6,341 nt of DNA from Nitrospira sp. (GTDB taxonomy: Bacteria > UBA9089 > CG2-30-40-21 > SBAY01), in contig SBAY01000349.1 of assembly GCA_005239945.1 (NCBI GenBank), positions 1 to 6,341 of the forward strand, given 5' to 3'. Positions within the stretch are counted from its first letter, which is position 1, and each line of letters starts with the position of its first letter. The position numbers and the translations under genes were made by a program. Of the stretch, positions 1 to 6,158 are shown piece by piece. The notes beneath the pieces were generated by a model. It did no database searches, was not told where the DNA came from, and worked only from the letters and a program-made list of their open reading frames with translations.

Positions 1-117
1 AGTTGCCCATCAAGTTATCCACATGAGCGTCAATTGCGGCACTATCCACATTTTTCCTTTAACCTTTTTTATCTTTCAGGTGTCCACTTTTAAACTTTAG
101 CTAACAGCATTATTTAA
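1..117. promoter_or_regulatory. Non-coding upstream region with two DnaA-box-like words
   Basis: No convincing gene is seen here. TTATCCACA at 15-23 equals the classical DnaA-box consensus, and CTATCCACA at 42-50 differs from it by one base; both have the same orientation and lie 27 bp apart. A weaker related word, TGTCCACT, lies at 81-88. They could be DnaA-binding sites acting on the promoter just downstream, part of a replication-origin neighbourhood, the degenerate end of an insertion sequence, or chance in AT-rich DNA. The motif is seen directly; any function is inference. Frames 1 and 2 are open from the left edge to stops at 91-93 and 98-100, but the translations do not look like a protein end. 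Confidence 0.3.
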
Positions 118-146
118 TTGACAACATGAGAATTATCTGGTATATT
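118..146 (+). promoter_or_regulatory. Sigma-70-type promoter of the PEGA-repeat gene
   Basis: A perfect -35 box TTGACA lies at 118-123 and a 5-of-6 -10 box TATATT at 141-146, with the optimal 17-bp spacer. Transcription would be expected to begin about 6-8 bases after the -10 box, near 152-155, which is at or next to the ATG at 155. No Shine-Dalgarno sequence precedes that ATG, so the transcript may be leaderless. The boxes are seen in the sequence; the start point is inferred from the general sigma-70 rule. Confidence 0.65.
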
Positions 147-154
147 TATTTACC

Positions 155-2884
155 ATGAGAGGGGTATTTTTAATATTTTCTATTTTAATTTTATCTGCAC
201 AAGAAATATTTGCAACTACTACTTTAAGAGTAACTCCCTCTCCTGTCTATACTAAATTAAATGGTACTTTTACCATTGATGTCGTCGTAGAGGATGTTAC
301 TAACCTGATGGCAGGAAATATACGGATTGCCTATGATAGCACAAAAATACAAGGTGAGGCCATTACAGAAGGAACAAGTTTTTTAACTAAAAATGGTGGG
401 AATGCCTTTTTTACACAAAAAGATATAACTAACGGGTCTGTTTCTGTTGTCTTTGCCATATTAGGTGGTACTCCTGTCGGCGTAAGTGGTAGTGGCACAC
501 TCTGTTCCATATCTTTTAAAACCATTACCGGCACCCCTACAAGTCAAATCATATTTGACTTAGTGGATTTACGGAATACAGATACGAATCCTATTTCCAT
601 CCCAAATGAAAATCAATTTCCTGCTCAAATATTGCCTGTTACCGGCTCTATCTCGATTAGTTCTAACCCAAACGGGGCAAGTATTTTACTCGATGGTGGA
701 CCACAGGGAATAACACCGACTACAGTGGGTGGTCTTACTCCCGGCACGCACACCATCAAACTAACCCTGCCCGGCTATTACGACTGGCTGGGCACGGTAA
801 CCGTAACCGCAGGGACAACAACACCTGTGTTAGCTACCCTGACCCTGATTACCGGCTCTATCTCGATTAGTTCTCACCCAGGCGGAGCAAATATTTTCGT
901 CGACGGGAAAACACAAGGGATAACCCCAGCTATATTGGGTGGCATTCTCCCCGGCACGCACACCATCAAACTAACCCTGCCCGGCTATTACGACTGGCTG
1001 GGCACGGTAACCGTAACCGCAGGAATAACAACACCTGTGTCGGCTACCCTGACCTTGATTACCGGCTCTATCTCGATTAGTTCTCACCCAGGCGAAGCAA
1101 ATATTTTCGTCGACGGGAAAACACAAGGGATAACCCCAGCTACATTGGGTGGCATTTTCCCCGGCACGCACACCATCAAACTAACCCTGCCTGGCTATTA
1201 CGACTGGCTGGGCACGGTAACCGTAACCGCAGGAACAACAACACCTGTGTTAGCTACCCTGACCCTCATTACCGGCAGTATCTCGGTTAGCTCCAACCCA
1301 GTCGGGGCAAATATTTTCGTCGACGGGAAAACACAAGGGATAACCCCAGCTACATTGGGTGGCATTCTCCCAGGCGCGCACACCATCAAACTAACCCTGT
1401 CTGGCTATTACGACTGGTTGGGCACAGTAACTGTAACCGCAGGAATAACAACACCTGTGTTAGCTACCCTGACCCTGATTACCGGCTCTATCTCGATTAG
1501 TTCTCACCCAGACAGGGCAAGTATTTTCGTCGATGGGAAAACACAAGGGATAACCCCAGCTACATTGGGTGGCATTCTCCCAGGCACGCACACCATCAAG
1601 TTGACCCTGCCCGGCTATTACGACTGGCTGGGCACGGTAACCGTAACCGCAGGAATAACAACACCTGTGTCGGCTACCCTGACCCTGATTACCGGCTCTA
1701 TCTCGATTAGTTCTCACCCAAGCGGGGCAAATATTTTCGTCGATGGGAAAACACAAGGAATAACCCCAGCTACATTGGGTGGTCTTCTCCCCGGCGCGCA
1801 CACCATCAGGCTAACCAAACAAGGTTATTGCGATTGGTTCGGCACGGTAACTATTCCAGCCGTTGGTTCAACTACCTATCTTTATGCTACACTTACACCG
1901 AGTTCTGAATTACACCACTTTAAATTTAGCCCTATTAGTAACCAACGAATAAACGAGCCATTCAATATTCAAATCTTTGCTGAGAATGAAATAAACTGTG
2001 TTATTACGGATTTTTACGGGACGGTAACCTTAAATGATACCACAAGGACTATTTTCCCTCAAGTCGTTTCTTTTATTCAGGGAATTGGTTCTGCAGCTGT
2101 TACCATAAACATACCTAAATTAGCCGTGCAAATTATTGCTGCAACAGGTGGTATAACAGGGATTAGCAATTCATTTGATGTCTTGATTGCAAAGGATAAA
2201 CCATATTATCCGCCTGAAAATAATAACATCAAAATAGAAATAAAGCCTAATTCACTTGTAGGAGACTATATACTTGAAATTGACCAATTCTCGGCTCATG
2301 ACAATTTTGAGATATCATTAGCCAATGATAGATTTAATCAGGATCCAACTATTTGCCACATAGAGACATCTGTCCATAAATTTACTGCCTATAATTCTAC
2401 CCAAACACTGAACTTGACTAAAAATGCAACAACCGCCATTACTTTTTCTTATACGGATACTGATTTAAAACAAATAGATGAAAGGAAACTAAAGGTGTAT
2501 TACTTAGATACAGGGCATCGGCAATGGATAGAAGTTCCTTGTAAAGTCTATCCTTCTATTAATAAGGTTACTGCCCAGATTCCACAGATGGGGATATATA
2601 TTCTGGCAGGAGCGGTTATAGCTAATAATTTCAATAATTTTGTCGTCTTCCCTAATCCTCTTAAAAAAAGCCGTGATGGGCCAATAATAGAATTTAGCGG
2701 CTTACCTGAAGATGTAACTATCCGAATTTATGATATTTCCGGTAATTTGGTCAAATATGTAGAAAACCAAACGGCCACCTGGCAATGGGAGGCAGGAAAA
2801 GAAGTAGATAGTGGAATTTATATTTATATTATTGAGGATAAAAATAGTAAGCAAATCACTGGGAAAATAGGTGTAATCCGATAA
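155..2884 (+). CDS. Secreted cohesin-like / six-PEGA-repeat surface protein with C-terminal sorting-type domain
   Basis: This 909-residue protein is probably exported and surface-attached or secreted. Residues 1-20 form a signal peptide with a hydrophobic core and an I-F-A cleavage site. Residues 22-155 resemble a cohesin domain: a repeated beta pattern, YDSTKI at 60-65 and a GVSGSGTL turn at 109-116. Six PEGA domains of 70 residues follow from Gly164 (164, 234, 304, 374, 444, 514) to about 584; the core is SNP/SHP, then F/L-x-DG, G-I-T-P, PG-x-HTI, L-x-GYYDW. Residues 585-681 look like an Ig-type beta domain, 682-828 are a further beta-rich region, and 829-909 match FlgD-like/type IX C-terminal domains (FPNPL, IRIYDISGNLV, SGIYIYII). 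PEGA domains are usually extracellular beta modules whose ligand is unknown. No dockerin, enzyme motif or LPXTG anchor is visible. The ATG at 155 is chosen because the signal peptide needs it, although no ribosome binding site precedes it. The ligand is unknown; an adhesin or envelope structural role is inference. Confidence 0.85.
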   Translation: MRGVFLIFSILILSAQEIFATTTLRVTPSPVYTKLNGTFTIDVVVEDVTNLMAGNIRIAYDSTKIQGEAITEGTSFLTKNGGNAFFTQKDITNGSVSVVFAILGGTPVGVSGSGTLCSISFKTITGTPTSQIIFDLVDLRNTDTNPISIPNENQFPAQILPVTGSISISSNPNGASILLDGGPQGITPTTVGGLTPGTHTIKLTLPGYYDWLGTVTVTAGTTTPVLATLTLITGSISISSHPGGANIFVDGKTQGITPAILGGILPGTHTIKLTLPGYYDWLGTVTVTAGITTPVSATLTLITGSISISSHPGEANIFVDGKTQGITPATLGGIFPGTHTIKLTLPGYYDWLGTVTVTAGTTTPVLATLTLITGSISVSSNPVGANIFVDGKTQGITPATLGGILPGAHTIKLTLSGYYDWLGTVTVTAGITTPVLATLTLITGSISISSHPDRASIFVDGKTQGITPATLGGILPGTHTIKLTLPGYYDWLGTVTVTAGITTPVSATLTLITGSISISSHPSGANIFVDGKTQGITPATLGGLLPGAHTIRLTKQGYCDWFGTVTIPAVGSTTYLYATLTPSSELHHFKFSPISNQRINEPFNIQIFAENEINCVITDFYGTVTLNDTTRTIFPQVVSFIQGIGSAAVTINIPKLAVQIIAATGGITGISNSFDVLIAKDKPYYPPENNNIKIEIKPNSLVGDYILEIDQFSAHDNFEISLANDRFNQDPTICHIETSVHKFTAYNSTQTLNLTKNATTAITFSYTDTDLKQIDERKLKVYYLDTGHRQWIEVPCKVYPSINKVTAQIPQMGIYILAGAVIANNFNNFVVFPNPLKKSRDGPIIEFSGLPEDVTIRIYDISGNLVKYVENQTATWQWEAGKEVDSGIYIYIIEDKNSKQITGKIGVIR
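641..1850 (+). repeat. Tandem 210-bp repeats encoding six PEGA domains
   Basis: Units begin with GGCTCTATCT or a close variant at 644, 854, 1064, 1274, 1484 and 1694, exactly 210 bp (70 codons) apart. Between units 2 and 3 I count about 9 differences in 210 bases. DNA similarity begins near 641 and fades in the sixth unit near 1850, while the protein repeat continues to about residue 584 with a one-residue insertion. The first and last units are the most diverged, the usual picture when inner copies are homogenised by unequal crossing-over or gene conversion. Variants are shuffled: units 2 and 5 share an ITTPVS-encoding end, units 1 and 3 TTTPVL, and unit 4 ITTPVL. Unit 2 has 112 of 210 G+C, against 35 of 120 at 2221-2340 in the same gene. 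Confidence 0.95.
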
Positions 2885-2898
2885 CAGTCATAAAAATG

Positions 2899-2927
2899 TT
2901 GCAATTTTGATAAAAGTATGTTATAAT
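2899..2927 (+). promoter_or_regulatory. Sigma-70-type promoter of the diguanylate cyclase gene
   Basis: A perfect -10 box TATAAT lies at 2922-2927 and a 4-of-6 -35 box TTGCAA at 2899-2904, with a 17-bp spacer. Initiation near 2934 would give a leader of about 30 bases containing the strong ribosome binding site. The promoter lies wholly in the 79-bp gap after the PEGA gene, so the cyclase can be expressed separately. No terminator hairpin with a T-run is seen between the two genes, so read-through is also possible. Confidence 0.6.
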
Positions 2928-2963
2928 AATCTTTGTTATAAGAAGGAGGGTTAAGGAATAAAA

Positions 2964-5060
2964 ATGATAAAAAACATAGATAAATCAGTTCGTATTACCG
3001 CCCTAACACGGTTAATAGTGAGCACCTTCGTTATTTTAGTCATCCAATTACCACATGTAGAGATAATCAATCAAAATGCAGTTTATATCATTGTAGGAAT
3101 AGGGCTTTTTTGCAGCCTGATATATGAATTGTTATTAAGGAATAAAGAGGATTTTCCTTATCTACTACATGTTATGTGTGGATTAGACATTGGACTAATT
3201 GGATTTTTAGTTACTTTTACAGGTGGTATTCAAAGTAGTTTCTATTTATTGTATCTTATGCCTTTAATCTTTTCAGCCCTTACCTTTGCCACCCAACCTT
3301 GCATCTTTTTTGGGATATTGGTTTCTACTGCCTATCTTTTCAATATGCTTTTCGACATAGAAAATATTGATATGCGAACATACCAATATTTATTTGCGAC
3401 AAGACTACCACTATTCTGGGCAATAGTGGTTTTTGGTATCTTTTTATCTCGCCAAACAAAGAAATTAACTGAAGATAGCCTGGAGAAGGGGAAAATGGTA
3501 GAGAAACTTCGGGATGAAATAAGTAAAATGTCGGTTTTCTATGGAACAACAAGTAAGTTATTTTCTTCATTAATCGATCTGGAAAACATTCTTCGATTTG
3601 TAGTAGAAAGATTCCCAATTATTACCAATATGGAGCGATGTACCGTAATGTTTATTGATGACCACAGTGGAGATTTGCTTGGCCGAACTTCTAATAAAAT
3701 CCCTGTTGGAGAACTCAAATGGTTTATGATAAAAAAAGAAGAACCTTTGTATGATTGGATAGTCAAAGACCATAAATCAGTGATGATTACAGACCCTAAC
3801 CCAAATAAATTTAGGGGACCAGCAGAGGATTTTGCAGAACGGTATAAGATAAAAACAATGATTACCTTACCATTGATAGGGAAAGAGGGATGTCTTGGGG
3901 TTATTCATATTGACAATATAGATGATGATTCCCCTGTTCGTATTACTGAGGAGGAGTTAAATGAGTTACAAAAACTTATTAATCTTGTAGCTGTTGCTAT
4001 TGAAAGGGTCAAAGAGCATGAGATTGCTTCTGAACAAAGGGAATTAATAAAGAAAGACCAGGAAATATTGAATGAAAAGATGATGCAGTTGTCAACTCTA
4101 TTCGATTTTAGTTCGGAGTTAGCTATATCACATAAATTAGACGATGTTTTAGCGGCTATCGAGAAAAAGATGCTCGTCAACTTTGTAGGAGCTAAAACTT
4201 ATAGACTTGTTCTCATGGACCCGGATAAAGAAAACGAGTTAAAAATACTAAGGGCTAAAGGTTGTGATGAAACGATAGAAGGAATAGAAGAGGAAATTCT
4301 GAATGAGGTGATAAAAAGCGGTGAGCCTTTCTTAGCTCGAGACATTCATAAAGAAGAAATTACTAATATTGAGGGGAATGGGAGTGGGGTACTTCTTTGC
4401 TTCCCTCTAAAAAAACATAATGTGACCATTGCCCTCCTCGAAATAAAGGAATTAGAAAAAGACTTCAGTATAAACCTGACCAAATATGTGATTCTTCTAA
4501 TAGCGGCTAATTTGATGGCTATCTCTATTGCTAATGCCCAGTTGTATGAAAAAATCTCCTATCTGTCAATAATCGATGGATTGACAAATCTTTATAATTT
4601 TACCTATTTCAAGGATAGAATAAATGAAGAAATATCTCGTGCCCAACGACATAACCAACCGCTTTCTATATTAATGCTCGATATTGACCACTTTAAATCT
4701 ATGAATACTATCTATGGACATCAGGTCGGAAATCGAATATTAGTCGAAATAGCTAATATTATCAAAAAGGATGCCAGAAAGATAGATATAGCCGTCCGGT
4801 ATGGTGGAGATGAAATTGTCCTGGTGTTGGCTAATACGGAAAAAGAAAAGGCATTAATAGTTGGTAAACGTCTATGTAATCTTATTAGTTCATATAGATT
4901 TCCTATTGGTAGTGCGGCTTTACCGGTAACTGTAAGTATTGGAATAGTTACCTCCCCAGATGATGGTCTGAGTGAAAAAGAATTAATGGACAAGATTGAA
5001 AAAGTAATCCAAAAGGCAAAGAGTCAAGGTGGAAACCAGGCACAAATGTATGGGGAGTAG
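2964..5060 (+). CDS. Membrane GAF-GAF-GGDEF diguanylate cyclase
   Basis: This 698-residue sensor probably makes the second messenger c-di-GMP from two GTP at the inner membrane. Residues 12-162 hold about six hydrophobic helices (near 12-30, 38-57, 66-85, 92-109, 112-130, 145-162) with a TGGIQSSF motif (86-93) like that seen before the fourth helix in other membrane sensors. A short charged linker leads to GAF 1 (about 192-350), a coiled linker (351-372), GAF 2 (about 375-530), and GGDEF (about 531-698). In the GGDEF domain DGLTNLYN is at 538-545, metal-binding Asp573 in LDIDHFK, Asn581 is retained, and the signature reads GGDEI at 614-618. The product-inhibition site RxxD is intact as R605-K-I-D608, five residues before GGDEI. 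Two oddities are Ile618 in place of Phe and Asn590 where a guanine-contacting Asp is usual (GHQVGN). No EAL or HD-GYP domain is present. Two purine-rich ribosome-binding candidates, GGAGGG at 2945-2950 and AAGGA at 2953-2957, support this ATG. GAF ligands cannot be predicted. Confidence 0.92.
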   Translation: MIKNIDKSVRITALTRLIVSTFVILVIQLPHVEIINQNAVYIIVGIGLFCSLIYELLLRNKEDFPYLLHVMCGLDIGLIGFLVTFTGGIQSSFYLLYLMPLIFSALTFATQPCIFFGILVSTAYLFNMLFDIENIDMRTYQYLFATRLPLFWAIVVFGIFLSRQTKKLTEDSLEKGKMVEKLRDEISKMSVFYGTTSKLFSSLIDLENILRFVVERFPIITNMERCTVMFIDDHSGDLLGRTSNKIPVGELKWFMIKKEEPLYDWIVKDHKSVMITDPNPNKFRGPAEDFAERYKIKTMITLPLIGKEGCLGVIHIDNIDDDSPVRITEEELNELQKLINLVAVAIERVKEHEIASEQRELIKKDQEILNEKMMQLSTLFDFSSELAISHKLDDVLAAIEKKMLVNFVGAKTYRLVLMDPDKENELKILRAKGCDETIEGIEEEILNEVIKSGEPFLARDIHKEEITNIEGNGSGVLLCFPLKKHNVTIALLEIKELEKDFSINLTKYVILLIAANLMAISIANAQLYEKISYLSIIDGLTNLYNFTYFKDRINEEISRAQRHNQPLSILMLDIDHFKSMNTIYGHQVGNRILVEIANIIKKDARKIDIAVRYGGDEIVLVLANTEKEKALIVGKRLCNLISSYRFPIGSAALPVTVSIGIVTSPDDGLSEKELMDKIEKVIQKAKSQGGNQAQMYGE

Positions 5061-5142
5061 GGAGAAAGCATAGAGCACGGAGCACGGAGCACGGAGAAAA
5101 GACTCCGATCTTCGAACTCCGTGCTCTATGCTTCCTCCCTAC
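5057..5142. repeat. Long palindrome overlapping the cyclase stop codon, with 7-bp tandem units
   Basis: Arms 5057-5082 and 5117-5142 are inverted repeats of 26 bp with a single mismatch. The left arm starts inside the last codons of the cyclase gene and includes its TAG stop (5058-5060). Inside and beside the left arm the 7-mer GAGCACG is repeated three times in tandem (5073-5093), followed by GAG. The 34-base loop holds a nested hairpin, CGGAG at 5092-5096 pairing with CTCCG at 5103-5107. The right arm is not followed by a T-run, so this is not a classical intrinsic terminator. It resembles REP/MITE-type intergenic palindromes; an RNA-stabilising or transcription-attenuating role for the cyclase mRNA is inference. 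Confidence 0.85.
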
Positions 5143-5236
5143 CTTCAGCCTTCCTACGCTTATTCAGATAATGTAACCGTTCAGGTAGATAGACTGTAGT
5201 GCCTCTTCAAGATTGAATTCGTGGGTAAAAATTTCC

Positions 5237-5280
5237 CCCTCTCCCCTTGTGGGAGAGGGTAGGGTGAGGGGAGATGGGGG
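5237..5280. repeat. Hairpin and G-quadruplex-capable core
   Basis: CCCTCTCCC (5237-5245) pairs perfectly with GGGAGAGGG (5251-5259) over a 5-base loop. On the + strand five G-tracts follow one another at 5251-5253, 5257-5259, 5262-5264, 5268-5271 and 5276-5280, with loops of 2-4 bases, which meets the usual G3N1-7 quadruplex rule. The hairpin and quadruplex share G-tracts and cannot both form. From memory, near-identical CCCTCTCCC/GGGAGAGGG words followed by AGGGTGAGGGG are frequent in intergenic repeats of many bacteria. The structure is seen in the sequence; its formation in the cell is inference. Confidence 0.7.
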
Positions 5281-5302
5281 AAGATTATCACCCTCCCCTC
5301 AA

Positions 5303-5326
5303 TTCCCTCCCATCAAGGAAGGGGAA
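5303..5326. repeat. Second, imperfect hairpin in the MITE-like element
   Basis: TTCCCTCC at 5303-5310 and GGAAGGGGAA at 5317-5326 form an imperfect inverted repeat around a 6-base CATCAA loop. It follows the C-rich word CCCTCCCCTC at 5291-5300. Together with the first hairpin it makes the interior of the element a two-stem structure. Weak by itself; it is listed because it lies inside the terminal inverted repeats. Confidence 0.4.
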
Positions 5327-5381
5327 AAACAACTAACCCCTAACATCAATCTTGAAAAGGTTGTAGGCATTTAGACTGTAG

Positions 5382-5542
5382 GGCAGAAGTATGTGAGATG
5401 ATATGAAACTCAGGGATTTGATAACCACGGTTTTGATTACGACTCAAAAACATGGAAAATGAGAAGATTTTGGGTCATCAATACTCAATAGCTAACAATC
5501 TACAGCCTATAGCCTAAACAACCTGAACAACCAGGTAATAAA
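5382..5542 (+). repeat. Leader region of the pilO-like gene with a degenerate 7-bp-period array
   Basis: From 5382 to 5476 nothing coding or structural is convincing. From 5477 to 5518 six consecutive 7-base units fit the pattern [AGC][CT][CT][AT]A[ACT]A with A fixed at positions 5 and 7; units start at 5477, 5484, 5491, 5498, 5505 and 5512. AACAACC then occurs twice (5517-5523 and 5526-5532). The array ends directly before the ribosome binding site CCAGG (5531-5535), seven bases before the ATG at 5543. No consensus-like promoter was found in this stretch, so how the pilO-like gene is transcribed is open; read-through from the cyclase gene would have to cross two palindromic elements. Confidence 0.45.
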
Positions 5543-6079
5543 ATGAGGAAACAAAACAAGACGATTACTCTCTCAATAATAGTCGCGGCAATACTAACAT
5601 TATACATATTTGGATGGGCTAATCCGAAGTTGAAAAGGTATCGGCAAATAAATAACGACCTTCAGCAAAAACAAATCCAACTTGAAAAATATCAGGCACT
5701 CCTTTTAAATAAAAATGAATACCACCGAAAAACCTTAGTCCTGAAAAATGAGTTAAAAAGAATAAAAGATAGCCTTTATGTAAGTTCAACTCCATTAATA
5801 GCGACAAGTGAGTTGTTAGGTAACCTCGAAACAATATCTAAAAACACCAGGGTTAATATTATCAACCAAAATATTCTGAAAGCAAAGAAAACAGGAAGGT
5901 ATGAACAGCTATTTGTTATGCTAAATTTACAAACCAATCCTGAAGGTTTGACTAAATTTTTATATGCCCTTAAAACAGCTAATAAATTATATTCGATACC
6001 TTATCTAAATATATTCGTTCAGGAGGATAATAAATTAAGGGTAGGGATAATTATTTCCAGTTTTATGGTTGAAGGGTGA
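5543..6079 (+). CDS. PilO/GspM-like pilus or type II secretion assembly protein
   Basis: This 178-residue protein has the layout of the PilO/GspM family. A short basic cytoplasmic tail (MRKQNK) precedes one membrane helix at about 8-25, then a Lys/Gln/Glu/Leu-rich coiled coil at about 30-77, and a small alpha/beta domain at about 84-178 of the ferredoxin-like kind. Characteristic positions are the LLGNLETISKNTRVNI helix-strand, the strand YEQLFVMLNLQ and the helix LTKFLYALK followed by two final strands. Such proteins form the periplasmic-side alignment ring with PilN and PilP (or GspL and GspC) that joins the inner-membrane motor to the secretin. Length is slightly under the usual 190-210 for PilO. 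The usual PilM and PilN genes are not upstream; a repeat-rich gap and a cyclase are there instead. The start is supported by CCAGG at 5531-5535. PilO versus GspM cannot be settled from this sequence. Confidence 0.7.
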   Translation: MRKQNKTITLSIIVAAILTLYIFGWANPKLKRYRQINNDLQQKQIQLEKYQALLLNKNEYHRKTLVLKNELKRIKDSLYVSSTPLIATSELLGNLETISKNTRVNIINQNILKAKKTGRYEQLFVMLNLQTNPEGLTKFLYALKTANKLYSIPYLNIFVQEDNKLRVGIIISSFMVEG

Positions 6080-6083
6080 TGAA

Positions 6084-6143
6084 ATTTTGGATTTTCGATT
6101 TTCGATTTTGGATTTCTTCAATCCGCAATCCAAAATCCAAAAT
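6084..6143. repeat. Palindrome built from 7-bp units between the pilO-like gene and the next gene
   Basis: The left side is four tandem copies of TTTT[GC]GA (6085-6112); the right side is TCCGCAA and two TCCAAAA units (6122-6142), the inverse of the left units. The outer 12 bases pair perfectly (6084-6095 with 6132-6143), and after one mismatch four more pair (6097-6100 with 6127-6130). An inner hairpin GGATT/AATCC (6110-6114, 6120-6124) has a 5-base loop. Because both arms are tandem arrays the stem can slip by 7 bases. It fills nearly the whole 79-bp gap between the two genes. Similar AATCCAAAATCC-type intergenic repeats are known from several bacterial genomes (from memory). Confidence 0.8.
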
Positions 6144-6158
6144 AATCAGGTAAAAATA

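Larger units (their letters stand above)
5200..5371. mobile_element. MITE-like non-coding element with terminal inverted repeats and flanking direct repeat
   Basis: The 10-bp word TAGACTGTAG occurs at 5190-5199 and again at 5372-5381, enclosing about 172 bp. Inside these, the left end starts TGCCT at 5200-5204 and continues into TTCAAGATTGA at 5206-5216; the right end carries the inverse, TCAATCTTGAA at 5346-5356 and AGGCA at 5365-5369. The right arm has 7 extra bases between the two blocks, and two T bases separate AGGCA from the direct repeat. The element encodes no protein; its core is a C/G-rich double hairpin. The simplest reading is a small non-autonomous insertion that duplicated a 10-bp target. 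No transposase of matching family is in the window, so the mobilising enzyme is unknown. Confidence 0.55.

Noticed and set aside
1..100. Possible 3' end of an upstream gene in frame 1 or 2
   Set aside because: About 30 open codons at a window edge are uninformative and the residues do not resemble a protein tail.
971..1801. Long reverse-strand open frames through the PEGA repeats
   Set aside because: They repeat with the 210-bp units, are Arg/Gly/Gln-rich without recognisable domains, and lie opposite a gene with clear domain structure.
641..1903. CRISPR-like or satellite array
   Set aside because: The units are 210 bp, in frame, and encode intact PEGA domains with no spacers.
2893..2908. 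Terminator hairpin AAAAT/ATTTT after the PEGA gene
   Set aside because: Only five A-T pairs, no G-C in the stem, and it overlaps the -35 box of the next promoter.
3340..4993. Reverse-strand open frames opposite the cyclase gene
   Set aside because: Short frames with no domains, explained as shadows of the GAF/GGDEF coding sequence.
5057..5145. Intrinsic terminator for the cyclase gene
   Set aside because: The stem is strong, but no T-run follows either arm and the loop is large and structured.
5403..5462. Small + strand frame of 19 codons starting MKLRDLITTV
   Set aside because: No good ribosome binding site, no recognisable family and no supporting context; length is expected by chance.
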